From: Hymenobacter sediminicola
GTDB taxonomy: Bacteria; Bacteroidota; Bacteroidia; Cytophagales; Hymenobacteraceae
Direction of reading: 5' to 3'
Assembly: GCF_014250515.1 (NCBI RefSeq)
Contig: NZ_CP060202.1
Coordinates: forward strand, 2,725,001 to 2,789,000
Length of the DNA stretch: 64,000 bases
The first letter of the stretch is position 1; every line of letters starts with the position of its first letter. The position numbers and the translations under genes were made by a program. The notes under the pieces were generated by a model. It was given only the letters and a program-made list of their open reading frames with translations, searched no databases and was not told where the DNA came from. Positions 52,595-60,068 of this stretch are shown in pieces.

Positions 52595-53905
52595 ATGGCA
52601 ACTATTTCCTTATTCTGGCACCGCCGCGACCTGCGCTTCGAAGACAATGTAGGCTTGGCGGCTGCGCTACAGGCCGAGCATCCGGTTGTGCCCCTTTTTA
52701 TCTTCGATCCGGAAATCCTGGATAAGCTGGAAAACCGGCACGATGCCCGGGTGACCTTTATTTATGATGAGGTGGAGCGTCTGCGGCAAGAAGCCAAAGC
52801 GGCGGGCGGGAGCTTTTTGGTCCGCTACGGCCACCCTGTGCAGGTGATACAGCAGCTACTCAAGGAGCTGGATGTAGCTGCAGTCTACACCAACCATGAT
52901 TACGAGCCGTATGCCGCCACGCGGGAGGCTGCCGTGAAAGAGTTGCTGGACAAGCATTCCGTAGCGTTTCATACGTTTAAAGACCAGGTTATCTTCGAGA
53001 AGGATGAGCTGCTGACTAAAGGAGGGCTGCCATATAAGATTTACGGCCCTTATAAGCGCAGTTGGCTCGCAAAGCTCACGGAGCAGGATTACCAGACCAG
53101 TCCATCGGCCAGCCACCTTGCTAAGCTGGCCACCGTGAAGGCCGGTCACCACCCAACGTTGCAGGAGTTGGGTTTTGAGCGGAGCAAAGAGCCTGTTCCA
53201 GACCGGAAACTGACACTGCACACCCTGGAGCACTACGCGGCCACCCGCGACCTTCCGGCCCGCGACAGTACCAGCCGACTAGGCTTGCACCTGCGCTTTG
53301 GCACCGTCAGCATCCGAAAGCTGGTGCAGCGGGCACTGGCCGCACACTCCGACATCTGGCTGAGTGAGCTGATCTGGCGCGACTTCTTTATGCAACTGCT
53401 CTGGCACTTTCCTCACACTGCCACCCAGAGCTATGACCCCAAACTGCGCGACATCCGGTGGCGCAACAACGAAGCTGAATTTCAGGCGTGGTGCGAAGGC
53501 CGCACTGGCTTTCCACTCATCGATGCTGGCATGCGCCAGCTCAATGCTACAGGCTTCATGCACAACCGAGTGCGCATGGCAGCCGCCAGCTTCCTGATCA
53601 AAAATCTGCTGATAGACTGGCGCTGGGGTGAGGCATATTTCGCTGAAAAGCTGCTCGACTACGAAATGGCCTCTAACGTAGGCAACTGGCAATGGGTGGC
53701 CGGCACCGGCGCCGATTCGCAGCCTTGGTTTCGGGTGTTCAGCCCGGATGCGCAACTGGCCAAGTTCGATAAACAGCACGCGTACGTAAAGCAGTGGGTT
53801 CCGGAGTTCGGCACAGCACGCTACCCAGCTCCTATCGTAGAGCAAGCGGCCTCGCGCGACCGGGCGCTGGCGGCCTACCGTGCTTCCCGCGAGCGGCACT
53901 CCTGA
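52595..53905 (+). CDS. phrB: Deoxyribodipyrimidine photolyase (cryptochrome/photolyase family)
   Basis: A 436-residue flavoprotein that repairs UV-induced cyclobutane dimers with light. The N-terminal antenna domain begins LFWHRRDLRFEDNVGLAAAL. The FAD domain has SRLGLHLRFGTVSIR, WRDFFMQLLWHFP, GFPLIDAGMRQL and HNRVRMAAASFL. In DYEMASNVGNWQWVAGTGADSQPW the Asn next to the flavin N5 (N378 in E. coli PhrB) is kept, which supports repair rather than signalling. Length is near that of class I enzymes. It follows the atypical SDR in a likely two-gene unit. Confidence 0.92.
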   Translation: MATISLFWHRRDLRFEDNVGLAAALQAEHPVVPLFIFDPEILDKLENRHDARVTFIYDEVERLRQEAKAAGGSFLVRYGHPVQVIQQLLKELDVAAVYTNHDYEPYAATREAAVKELLDKHSVAFHTFKDQVIFEKDELLTKGGLPYKIYGPYKRSWLAKLTEQDYQTSPSASHLAKLATVKAGHHPTLQELGFERSKEPVPDRKLTLHTLEHYAATRDLPARDSTSRLGLHLRFGTVSIRKLVQRALAAHSDIWLSELIWRDFFMQLLWHFPHTATQSYDPKLRDIRWRNNEAEFQAWCEGRTGFPLIDAGMRQLNATGFMHNRVRMAAASFLIKNLLIDWRWGEAYFAEKLLDYEMASNVGNWQWVAGTGADSQPWFRVFSPDAQLAKFDKQHAYVKQWVPEFGTARYPAPIVEQAASRDRALAAYRASRERHS

Positions 53906-53963
53906 GCCGGTGTTGTAGCGCGGAGGCGGGTGTTCTTTTTCTGCTTTCACGAGTTCAGATGCG

Positions 53964-53971
53964 TAACTTTG
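53964..53971 (+). promoter_or_regulatory. -7 box TAACTTTG for the TetR gene
   Basis: An exact TAnnTTTG match, 27 bases before the ATG at 53999. It supports that start over an in-frame one at 53930. Confidence 0.55.
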
Positions 53972-53998
53972 CGGGGCAGCGGCGGTTATAGATGCATT

Positions 53999-54667
53999 AT
54001 GGAACAGCAACCTACGCCTGCCACCGAGGCGGCCCCCTCACCCAAGGCCCGTATCAAACAGGCCTATCTGGAGTATGTGCTGCGCAAGGGCACTCCACCC
54101 GCTTCAGTGTACAAGCTCACACGCAAGCTCAATTTGCCGGAAGAGGAGTTTTACCGCTCCTATGCCAACTTCGACACCATCGACCGGGAACTGTGGGCCG
54201 ACTTTGGCCGGGATGCCCGTGCTACGGCGGAGCGGGAGCCGGTGTGGGAGCAATACGGCAGCCGCGAAAAGCTGCTGAGCTTCTACTATACTCTGCTTGA
54301 AATCCTTAAGCGCAACCGTAGCTATGCGCTGCAGGCGCTGCGCCGCTCGTTGCACCGCATGCCCGGCTTTACGCCCCGCGTGCTCGACGATTTTCGGCAG
54401 GAGTTTGAGGTATTCGTAGCTGACATTCTGCGCGAAGGCCGCCGTACAGAGGAAGTAGCCAGCCGGCCGCTGCTGCAGGAGCAGTATCCGCGTGCTTTCT
54501 GGCAGCAGATGCTGTTTGTGCTCGGCTTCTTTGCCAAAGACGATACCGTAGATTTCCAGCGTACTGACGCCGCTGTAGAAAAGGCCGTCACGCTGAGTTT
54601 CGACCTAGTAGGCCGCAACACATTGGACTCTGCAGTAGACTTTGTGCGCTTTCTGGTGCAGCGCTAG
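53999..54667 (+). CDS. TetR-family transcriptional regulator
   Basis: A 222-residue regulator. The N-terminal helix-turn-helix (about 17-65) has AYLEYVLRKGTPPASVYKLTRKLNLPEEEFYRSYANFDTIDRELW, a TetR pattern in which the usual GxxxTTV is altered. The C-terminal part is the all-helical ligand/dimer domain. It lies 127 bases upstream of the AarF-type kinase in the same direction, so the kinase is its most likely target or partner. The HTH resemblance is moderate, but the arrangement and length fit the family. Confidence 0.8.
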   Translation: MEQQPTPATEAAPSPKARIKQAYLEYVLRKGTPPASVYKLTRKLNLPEEEFYRSYANFDTIDRELWADFGRDARATAEREPVWEQYGSREKLLSFYYTLLEILKRNRSYALQALRRSLHRMPGFTPRVLDDFRQEFEVFVADILREGRRTEEVASRPLLQEQYPRAFWQQMLFVLGFFAKDDTVDFQRTDAAVEKAVTLSFDLVGRNTLDSAVDFVRFLVQR

Positions 54668-54794
54668 AGCATTGCCACTCAAAGGAAAGTTGAGCTAGCA
54701 CTTCTGCAGGGCTTCCCATTCCACCTTCCCACTTCTTCTCCAGCCCACACGGTGCATAGGCCAGTCCTATGCGCCGCGTGTTTCCCTGCTTTTC

Positions 54795-56102
54795 ATGGAC
54801 GAAGCTCCTCATTCTCTCAACTCCCTGCCTACTACCAAGGTGGCGCGGGCCGCACGGTTTGCCAAAACCGGCCTCAATGTGGGGGCCAACTACGTGAAGC
54901 ATTATGCCAAGCGGGCCGTAGGTGCCGAAAGCACGACAGCCGACCTGCACGCGGCCAACGCGGCGGAGCTTTACGGCACCCTCAGTGAAATGAAGGGCTC
55001 TGTGCTGAAGGTAGCCCAGATGCTGGCCATGGAGAAAAACCTCCTGCCCACCGCCTACGCCGACCAATTTGCGCAGGCACAGTATCAGACGCCTCCCCTT
55101 TCCGGGCCACTCGTGGTAAAAGCCTTTCGGGACTCGTTCCGCAAATCGCCATTTGAGGTGTTCGATGAGTTTGATATCAACGCGCGGCAGGCTGCCAGTA
55201 TTGGGCAGGTACATTTTGCGCGTAAGAACAGCAAGCATCTGGCAGTCAAAGTACAATACCCCGGCGTTGCAGACAGTATACGCTCCGATATTCGTTTGGT
55301 AAAGCCAATTGCGTTGCGCATCCTAGGGCTCGATGAAGCCACCGTGCGCCCCTATATGGACGAGGTAGAAGCACGCCTGCTGGAGGAAACCGACTATGTG
55401 CTGGAGCTTCGCCGCGGCCAGGAAATAGCGGCGGCCTGTACTGGGCTGGCGCATCTGCAGTTTCCGCAGTACTACCCGGAGCTTTCTTCGGCCCGCATTC
55501 TGACAATGGACTGGCTGCCCGGCCAGCACCTCAAGGAATTTCTGGCCACTAACCCTACCCAGGAAGTTCGTAACCAGTTGGGGCAGGCACTCTGGGACTT
55601 TTATATGTACCAGCTTAATACCCTGCGCCGCGTGCATGCCGATCCGCACCCCGGCAACTTCCTGCTGCAAGCCGAAGCCGGCGGCACCGTGGGTGTGCTG
55701 GATTTTGGTTGCGTAAAGGAAATTCCGGCAGATGTGCACCGCCTCTTCACGGCGTTGCTGGCTCCTGAAACACTGGCTGATCCGAACCGCTTGGCAGAGC
55801 TATTGACCGAAGCCGGCGTCGTACGCTCGGAGGATGCTCCGGCCAAGCGCGCCTTTTACGTGGATACCATGCGCCAGTCGCTGGAGCTGGTTGGCCGCCC
55901 TTTCCGTCAGGATACGTTCGACTTCGGCGACCCAGCCTATCTGCAGAGCCTTTATGCCCTCGGCGACGACCTGATGCAGCAGCCGGAGCTACGCCAGCAG
56001 CGCGAGCCCCGAGGCTCTGAGCACTTCATTTACCTCAACCGCACTTACGTCGGGCTCTACGCGCTTCTGACCGAGTTGCGGGCCAGCATCCGAACCAGTT
56101 AG
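54795..56102 (+). CDS. AarF/ABC1/UbiB-family atypical kinase-like protein
   Basis: A 435-residue ABC1 protein. The KxGQ motif reads KVAQ here (GSVLKVAQMLAMEKNLLP), so its third residue is Ala rather than Gly. The active-site Lys lies in LAVKVQYPGV. DADPHPGNFLL (seen as HADPHPGNFLL) and LDFGCVKEIP supply the catalytic Asp and the metal-binding Asp. Members of this family support ubiquinone or other isoprenoid-lipid pathways with ATPase activity. It has no transmembrane helix at its C-terminus. It follows the TetR gene and probably shares its regulation. Confidence 0.88.
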   Translation: MDEAPHSLNSLPTTKVARAARFAKTGLNVGANYVKHYAKRAVGAESTTADLHAANAAELYGTLSEMKGSVLKVAQMLAMEKNLLPTAYADQFAQAQYQTPPLSGPLVVKAFRDSFRKSPFEVFDEFDINARQAASIGQVHFARKNSKHLAVKVQYPGVADSIRSDIRLVKPIALRILGLDEATVRPYMDEVEARLLEETDYVLELRRGQEIAAACTGLAHLQFPQYYPELSSARILTMDWLPGQHLKEFLATNPTQEVRNQLGQALWDFYMYQLNTLRRVHADPHPGNFLLQAEAGGTVGVLDFGCVKEIPADVHRLFTALLAPETLADPNRLAELLTEAGVVRSEDAPAKRAFYVDTMRQSLELVGRPFRQDTFDFGDPAYLQSLYALGDDLMQQPELRQQREPRGSEHFIYLNRTYVGLYALLTELRASIRTS

Positions 56103-56223
56103 CGGTAGTATCTGGCTGAGTTCAAAAACCAACTTGCGTCGGGCGGGTTTACTGACTCCCGATGCAGTCTATGTAGCTACACAGGTAGGCAACGGGGTTC
56201 TCCCATTCACTCATTTCCTTTCC

Positions 56224-57081
56224 ATGAAGAAACTCTGGACTCTCTGTGCCGCATTGCTGGGCATGGCATCGGTGGCCTCGGCCCAAACACTGAGCTGTTG
56301 CGCCAAAGCACCTGCTGCCAATGCTACCGAAGTATTTGCTATGCTGGCTACCAACGAGGATTTTTCCGGTGGCCACGATGCCCCACTGCCCTTCAACTAC
56401 CAGGGCACCGGTAGCATGATTCAGTTTAAAACAGCCGATGGGCAGACTAGCAAGGCCTTTGAAATCAAAAGCAACACGCCTTCTGACAAGTACCTGTTCG
56501 TGATTCATGAATGGTGGGGCCTGAATGACTACATCAAACAGGAAGCAGCCCGGTTCGCGCAAGAGCTGCCTGGCGTGAACGTTATTGCGCTGGACCTGTA
56601 TGATGGCCAAGTAGCTACAGACGCCGACCAAGCCGGTAAGCTAATGCAAGGCGCCAAAACCGAAAGGGCTCAGGCCATCATCAATGGGGCGCTGGGCTAT
56701 GCCGGCCCGAAGGCACAGATAGCCAGCATCGGCTGGTGCTTTGGTGGCGGCTGGAGCATACAGACTGCGCTACTGGCCGGCCCAAAAGCCAAGGCCTGCG
56801 TGGCGTACTATGGTATGCCTGAAAAAGATGTAGCCAAGCTCAAGACGCTGAATACAGATGTGCTGTTCGTCTTTGCAAAGCAGGACAAGTGGATCAACCA
56901 GGAAGTAGTGAATCAATTCCAGAAGGACATGGCCGCAGCCAAGAAGGGCCTTACGGTGAAAGCCTATGACGCTGACCATGCTTTTGCCAATCCTTCCAAT
57001 CCCAAATACAGCAAGACCTTTGCTGAGGATGCCCATGCTGCATCGGTGGCTTACCTGAAGAAGAATCTGAAGCTTAAATAG
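56224..57081 (+). CDS. Exported dienelactone-hydrolase-family protein
   Basis: A 285-residue alpha/beta hydrolase. It has a signal peptide (LWTLCAALLGMASVASA, then QTL). The DLH domain has FVIHEWWGLNDYIKQEAARFA, the Cys nucleophile in IGWCFGGGWS, an Asp (FAKQDKWIN) and the His in YDADHAFANPSNPKY. These are the Cys-Asp-His triad of dienelactone hydrolases. The ATG at 56224 is used, because an upstream in-frame start would not give a signal peptide. Secreted DLH-like proteins are common in Bacteroidota, but their natural substrates are mostly unknown. A terminator follows. Confidence 0.85.
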   Translation: MKKLWTLCAALLGMASVASAQTLSCCAKAPAANATEVFAMLATNEDFSGGHDAPLPFNYQGTGSMIQFKTADGQTSKAFEIKSNTPSDKYLFVIHEWWGLNDYIKQEAARFAQELPGVNVIALDLYDGQVATDADQAGKLMQGAKTERAQAIINGALGYAGPKAQIASIGWCFGGGWSIQTALLAGPKAKACVAYYGMPEKDVAKLKTLNTDVLFVFAKQDKWINQEVVNQFQKDMAAAKKGLTVKAYDADHAFANPSNPKYSKTFAEDAHAASVAYLKKNLKLK

Positions 57082-57103
57082 CACAGTCGTCCATTCGTTC
57101 CAA

Positions 57104-57138
57104 TACAAAAAGGCTACCCGGTGGGTAGCCTTTTTGTA
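57104..57138 (+). terminator. Terminator after the DLH gene
   Basis: A perfect 16-bp stem (TACAAAAAGGCTACCC with its complement) with a three-base loop and a T run. Confidence 0.9.
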
Positions 57139-57221
57139 TGCAGCTGGCATCCGAATGAGCAGAGGCGTGGTGCTTACTATGCTGATAATGCCCTATATTT
57201 TAGCTCCCTCCCACTTACCAC

Positions 57222-57716
57222 ATGGCTATGTATCCTGCTTCCAGTTCCGCTGTTCAAAGCCTACTCGATGAGTACGGCGAAAGCCACCAGAACCCAACTA
57301 ACAAGCTGGTACACTGGATATGTGTACCGCTGATTATGTTTTCGATACTAGGCCTGCTTTGGTCGGTGCCGGTGCCGCACACCATACGTGACATCAGTCC
57401 CTGGCTGAACTGGGCTACGTTGGTCATGGTACTGGCACTGGCTTACTATGTTCGCCTCTCCGGGCGGTTGGCGGTGGGTATGATACTAGTTTGGGGGCTG
57501 ATGGCCGCCATACTGCGGCTGGTGGCGGCCGAGGCCCCCCTCCCGATGTGGGCTATCTGCCTCCTGATTTTCGTGCTGGCCTGGATTGGGCAGTTCTGGG
57601 GGCACAAGGTGGAAGGCAAAAAACCGTCTTTTCTCAAGGATCTGCAGTTTTTACTTATCGGGCCGCTGTGGCTGTTGCACTTCATCTATCGGCAGCTGGG
57701 CTGGCGCTATTCGTGA
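57222..57716 (+). CDS. DUF962/Mpo1-like membrane protein
   Basis: A 164-residue polytopic membrane protein with four helices. Conserved His residues appear in YGESHQNPTNKLVHWICVPL (near 20-32), in WIGQFWGHKVEGKKPSFLKDLQFLL (near 125) and in LLHFIYRQLGW. This is the DUF962/Mpo1 pattern. Yeast Mpo1 is an iron-dependent dioxygenase that alpha-oxidises 2-hydroxy fatty acids, and the His residues are thought to bind iron. It converges with the phenylalanine-hydroxylase gene, with a 41-base gap between stops. Confidence 0.85.
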   Translation: MAMYPASSSAVQSLLDEYGESHQNPTNKLVHWICVPLIMFSILGLLWSVPVPHTIRDISPWLNWATLVMVLALAYYVRLSGRLAVGMILVWGLMAAILRLVAAEAPLPMWAICLLIFVLAWIGQFWGHKVEGKKPSFLKDLQFLLIGPLWLLHFIYRQLGWRYS

Positions 57717-57757
57717 GGCACTTCGGCAGTAGCTTCTGGTATTGCTGGAATCAGGTT

Positions 57758-58513
57758 TCACTCCAGCAAGCGTTGCAGCAGTTCCTGCAAACTATCCGGC
57801 AGCTGCTGCATGTCGTTCAGCACGAAGTAGAGGTCCTGAAATTTATCCTTTTCGAAAGCCGTATCTAGCACTCCATCAAGGCTGAATGGCAGCCGCGTAG
57901 GGCTACTGCCAAGGCTGAACTGCACTTCCCCGTGCGAAGAAAGCAACCCCGCTCCGTAGATGCGGAGTCCGGCCGGCTCCTGAATCAGGCCAAACTCGGC
58001 CGTGAACCAGTACAAACGGGTAAACAGCTCCAGCGTACCGGGCCAGCGCTGAAAATGGTGCACTGCTGCCTGGCCCAGTTCCTGCAGAAACGTGGCAAAA
58101 CCCGCATCAGTCAGCAACGGCACGTGCCCGAACACGTCATGAAACATATCGGGCTCCTCTAGGTAATCAAGCTGCTCAAGCCGCCGAAGCCACGTGGTAG
58201 CCGGAAACTTCTTCTGGGCCAGCAGGCCAAAAAACGTGGCATCGTCTACGATACCCGGCACGACGACCAACTCCCAGCCCGTAAGCTCGCGTAGCCTTGG
58301 ATTTACCTCCCTAAAATCAGGAATTGCGTCGCGCCTAAACCCCACGCGCCATACTCCTTCCAGAAATGCGTCGGAGGCCCTGCCCGGCAACAGTTCCATT
58401 TGTCGGTCGAAGAGCAGCTGCCATACGTGCTGGTCGGCGGCAGTGTAGCGGCTGTAATGCTGGGTTAGCAGTTGTGGAGATTCTACTACCGGAGAAATGT
58501 GTGTAGAAACCAT
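57758..58513 (-). CDS. phhA: Phenylalanine 4-hydroxylase, complete active site
   Basis: A 251-residue non-haem iron enzyme that uses tetrahydropterin and O2 to turn Phe into Tyr. The iron ligands are all present: H125 and H130 in EEPDMFHDVFGH and E173 in YWFTAEFGLIQE. RIYGAGLLSSHGEVQFSL follows, as in the bacterial single-domain PAH. There is no N-terminal regulatory domain, as in Pseudomonas and Chromobacterium enzymes. The start ATG is at 58513, just after a terminator hairpin in the leader, which carries a Tyr-rich leader peptide. Regulation by tyrosine attenuation is inferred. Confidence 0.93.
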   Translation of the reverse strand: MVSTHISPVVESPQLLTQHYSRYTAADQHVWQLLFDRQMELLPGRASDAFLEGVWRVGFRRDAIPDFREVNPRLRELTGWELVVVPGIVDDATFFGLLAQKKFPATTWLRRLEQLDYLEEPDMFHDVFGHVPLLTDAGFATFLQELGQAAVHHFQRWPGTLELFTRLYWFTAEFGLIQEPAGLRIYGAGLLSSHGEVQFSLGSSPTRLPFSLDGVLDTAFEKDKFQDLYFVLNDMQQLPDSLQELLQRLLE

Positions 58514-58529
58514 GGGTATTAGAAAAGTG

Positions 58530-58570
58530 GTAAAAAGAAAAGCCTGACTCCGCTAATGCGGAGTCAGGCT
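58530..58570 (-). terminator. Attenuator terminator in front of phhA
   Basis: On the minus strand AGCCTGACTCCGC (58570-58558) pairs perfectly with GCGGAGTCAGGCT (58553-58541) across a four-base loop (ATTA), followed by TTTCTTTTT. It lies within the 5' leader, ending 17 bases before the phhA start, where it would stop transcription before the gene. The leader also holds an alternative partner for the first arm at about 58612-58629. Confidence 0.88.
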
Positions 58571-58594
58571 TGGAGAAAGTGCCGGAAGGTATGG

Positions 58595-58678
58595 TTACCT
58601 CTCAAGACACGCCGCAGCCGCTCCGCTTCGTAGGGAAGCGTAATAGGCATAAGCGTAATAGCGAGTGGTAAGCAACAT
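58595..58678 (-). CDS. Tyrosine-rich leader peptide (27 aa)
   Basis: An ATG at 58678 opens a 27-residue frame ending TAA at 58595-58597. It starts MLLTTR, then YYAYAYY, so Tyr codons are at positions 7, 8, 10, 12 and 13. Directly after them CGCTTC (58640-58635) can pair with GAAGCG (58629-58624). The continuation of the latter (GCGGAGCGGCT) can instead pair with the terminator's first arm (AGCCTGACTCCGC). A ribosome stalled on Tyr codons would cover the first segment and favour the antiterminator. This is the classic leader-peptide attenuator logic, here for Tyr. Seen directly: the peptide, the hairpins and the terminator. The mechanism is inferred. Confidence 0.78.
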   Translation of the reverse strand: MLLTTRYYAYAYYASLRSGAAAACLER

Positions 58679-58910
58679 CAGGGTTTGGTTTGATTATAGA
58701 AGTAAGCAGAAAGTAAACAAGCCAGAAGCGCAGAAACTTATTCTGCCGCTAGCCGCGAAGCATCCCCACCGTACAGAAACAGCAACAGTAGTATCCCACC
58801 CCCACCTGTTGCATTTCTGTCATTCGGGTAGCTACAAAACAGCCTCCACACCCTGGTTTGTTATCCTTTTCTGCGAGTTGCAGTGAAAAATGAGCTAAAA
58901 GAGCCGCTGC

Positions 58911-59651
58911 CTACTGCTTTTCCACCGGCTCCAACTGCCAGCCAGAGGCAAACAACGCCGCCAAGTCGGCTACGCTTTCTGTAAGCTGGTCCCAGCCGTT
59001 GAGTAGAAAGTACTGCTCCTGCAAGTGAGCCTCGCTATAAGGCGTCTGTAGCACCGTGGCCAGATCAAAAGGCTGGCGGCGCGTCACGTCACTGATACAA
59101 TGGTGAATTTCGCCCGAGGACGAAAGCAAACCCGCGCCGTACATCCGAGTTTCGCCCCGCTCCTGCACCAGGCCAAATTGCACCGTAAAACCATAGAGGC
59201 GTTCCAGACGGCTGAGTGCTACGGCATCGTCGAGGTGCTGAACCGCCATCTGCCCCAGGAAGTGCAGAAAATCGGCAAAGCGCTGGTCCATCAGAAGCGG
59301 GGCGTGGCCAAATACCCCGTGGAACAAATCGGGCTCCTCAATGAAGTCAAATTGCTCCATTGACCGAATCCAGACAGTTGCCGGGAACTTGCGCTGTGCC
59401 AGCAGCCCGAAGAACTCAGCATCGTTGAGTGCGCCCTTTACTGGCTCCAGTTGCCAGCCGGTAGCCCGGTACAGCCGTTCACTCACTTCCGAAAAATCGG
59501 GAATAGCATTGCGGTGCAGGCCCACCGCTGCCAGGCCCTGCCAGAAGGCAGTGCAGGCCCGCTTGTGCAGCAGGGCGGTCTGGCGGTCGAACAATACTTT
59601 CCAGACCAATTGATCCTGGGCAGTGTACCGGTCGTAGTGTTGCTGTAGCAT
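58911..59651 (-). CDS. Phenylalanine-hydroxylase-like protein lacking the Glu iron ligand
   Basis: A 246-residue paralogue of the enzyme at 57758, in the same direction. The fold motifs are kept: PDLFHGVFGH with H111 and H116, and RMYGAGLLSSSGEIHHCI. However, the Glu that completes the iron site is Gln158 (YGFTVQFGLVQE; codon CAA at 59180-59178), and the preceding Trp is Gly. Iron binding by a 2-His-1-carboxylate triad is therefore altered. It may have lost hydroxylase activity or changed substrate; a regulatory or pterin-binding role is another possibility. It has its own leader with a terminator. The frame is intact, so it is not a pseudogene. Confidence 0.85.
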   Translation of the reverse strand: MLQQHYDRYTAQDQLVWKVLFDRQTALLHKRACTAFWQGLAAVGLHRNAIPDFSEVSERLYRATGWQLEPVKGALNDAEFFGLLAQRKFPATVWIRSMEQFDFIEEPDLFHGVFGHAPLLMDQRFADFLHFLGQMAVQHLDDAVALSRLERLYGFTVQFGLVQERGETRMYGAGLLSSSGEIHHCISDVTRRQPFDLATVLQTPYSEAHLQEQYFLLNGWDQLTESVADLAALFASGWQLEPVEKQ

Positions 59652-59663
59652 GAGAATGGGCAG

Positions 59664-59697
59664 AAAAAAAGCCCGGCTCCTTGTCGGAGTCGGGCTT
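59664..59697 (-). terminator. Attenuator-like terminator in front of the second PAH-like gene
   Basis: On the minus strand AAGCCCGACTCCG pairs with GGAGCCGGGCTT with one mismatch, followed by TTTTTTT. Its first arm is perfectly complementary over 12 bases to an upstream leader segment (59759-59770), so terminator and antiterminator exclude each other. Confidence 0.85.
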
Positions 59698-59736
59698 GTT
59701 TGAGGTCTTTCAGAGGCGAAGGTGCATGTTGCTCTT

Positions 59737-59826
59737 CTAGCTTCCGTACCGGCAAAACAGCCCGACTCCGGTCTGCACGGGGCAGATGGAATTCAGATAG
59801 GCGCGCTTTGCTGTCAGTTGCATCAT
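59737..59826 (-). CDS. Possible leader peptide of the second PAH-like gene
   Basis: A frame from ATG at 59826 (or 59823) to TAG at 59737-59739 encodes 29 residues: MMQLTAKRAYLNSIC, then PVQTGVGLFCRYGS. It contains two Tyr and one Phe. The antiterminator segment lies in its codons 19-23. The start is only eight bases after a -7 box, so the transcript would be almost leaderless. Its coding status and any sensing role are uncertain. Confidence 0.45.
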   Translation of the reverse strand: MMQLTAKRAYLNSICPVQTGVGLFCRYGS

Positions 59827-59833
59827 GATAGAA

Positions 59834-59841
59834 CAAATATA
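59834..59841 (-). promoter_or_regulatory. -7 box TATATTTG of the second PAH-like gene
   Basis: On the minus strand this reads TATATTTG, an exact TAnnTTTG match in an A+T-rich stretch. Transcription would start near 59830. Confidence 0.6.
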
Positions 59842-60068
59842 TACAGCTTTATAAATAAGTTGTAGCTCATGAGCCTATATTTTTTTCATGTGTCGCAACA
59901 TAGAAACTATAGTTTTACTATTACCCCTTTAATTGATAGGGCCATGCTCATAAAAACTAACTGTTACTTTAACCCCTCCTTTCTAAATCTCACCCATTTA
60001 TTCCCAAAAAGGCATATAACCAGCTACACTACTCTTACCATGCATTGCTGGTAGTAACAGGTGGGGTT

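Larger units (their letters stand above)
58514..58910. other. Leader and promoter region of the first phhA gene
   Basis: This 397-base region contains, on the minus strand, a leader peptide gene (58595-58678), competing hairpins and the terminator at 58530-58570. Upstream, TTGTTTAC and TATAAT lie 16 bases apart near 58690-58725. I see nothing else between 58740 and 58910. Confidence 0.7.
59652..60068. other. Leader of the second PAH-like gene and A+T-rich spacer
   Basis: This 417-base region holds, on the minus strand, a leader with competing hairpins (59664-59770), a leader frame (59737-59826) and a -7 box (59834-59841). From about 59860 to 60060 it is A+T-rich. A 61-codon plus-strand frame there (59869-60054) shows no protein-like pattern. 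Confidence 0.6.

Noticed and set aside
58665..58886. 73-codon plus-strand frame opposite the phhA leader
   Set aside because: It lies antisense to the leader and promoter of phhA; its residues show no domain pattern, so the leader explanation is better.
59818..59871. 15-codon frame MSYNLFIKLYIFVLS upstream of the second PAH-like gene
   Set aside because: It is aromatic-rich, but it overlaps the -7 box at 59834-59841, so it would not be transcribed from that promoter; the A+T-rich composition explains its residues.
59869..60054. 61-codon plus-strand frame in the A+T-rich spacer
   Set aside because: Low-complexity composition expected in A+T-rich DNA, no clear start context and no family pattern.
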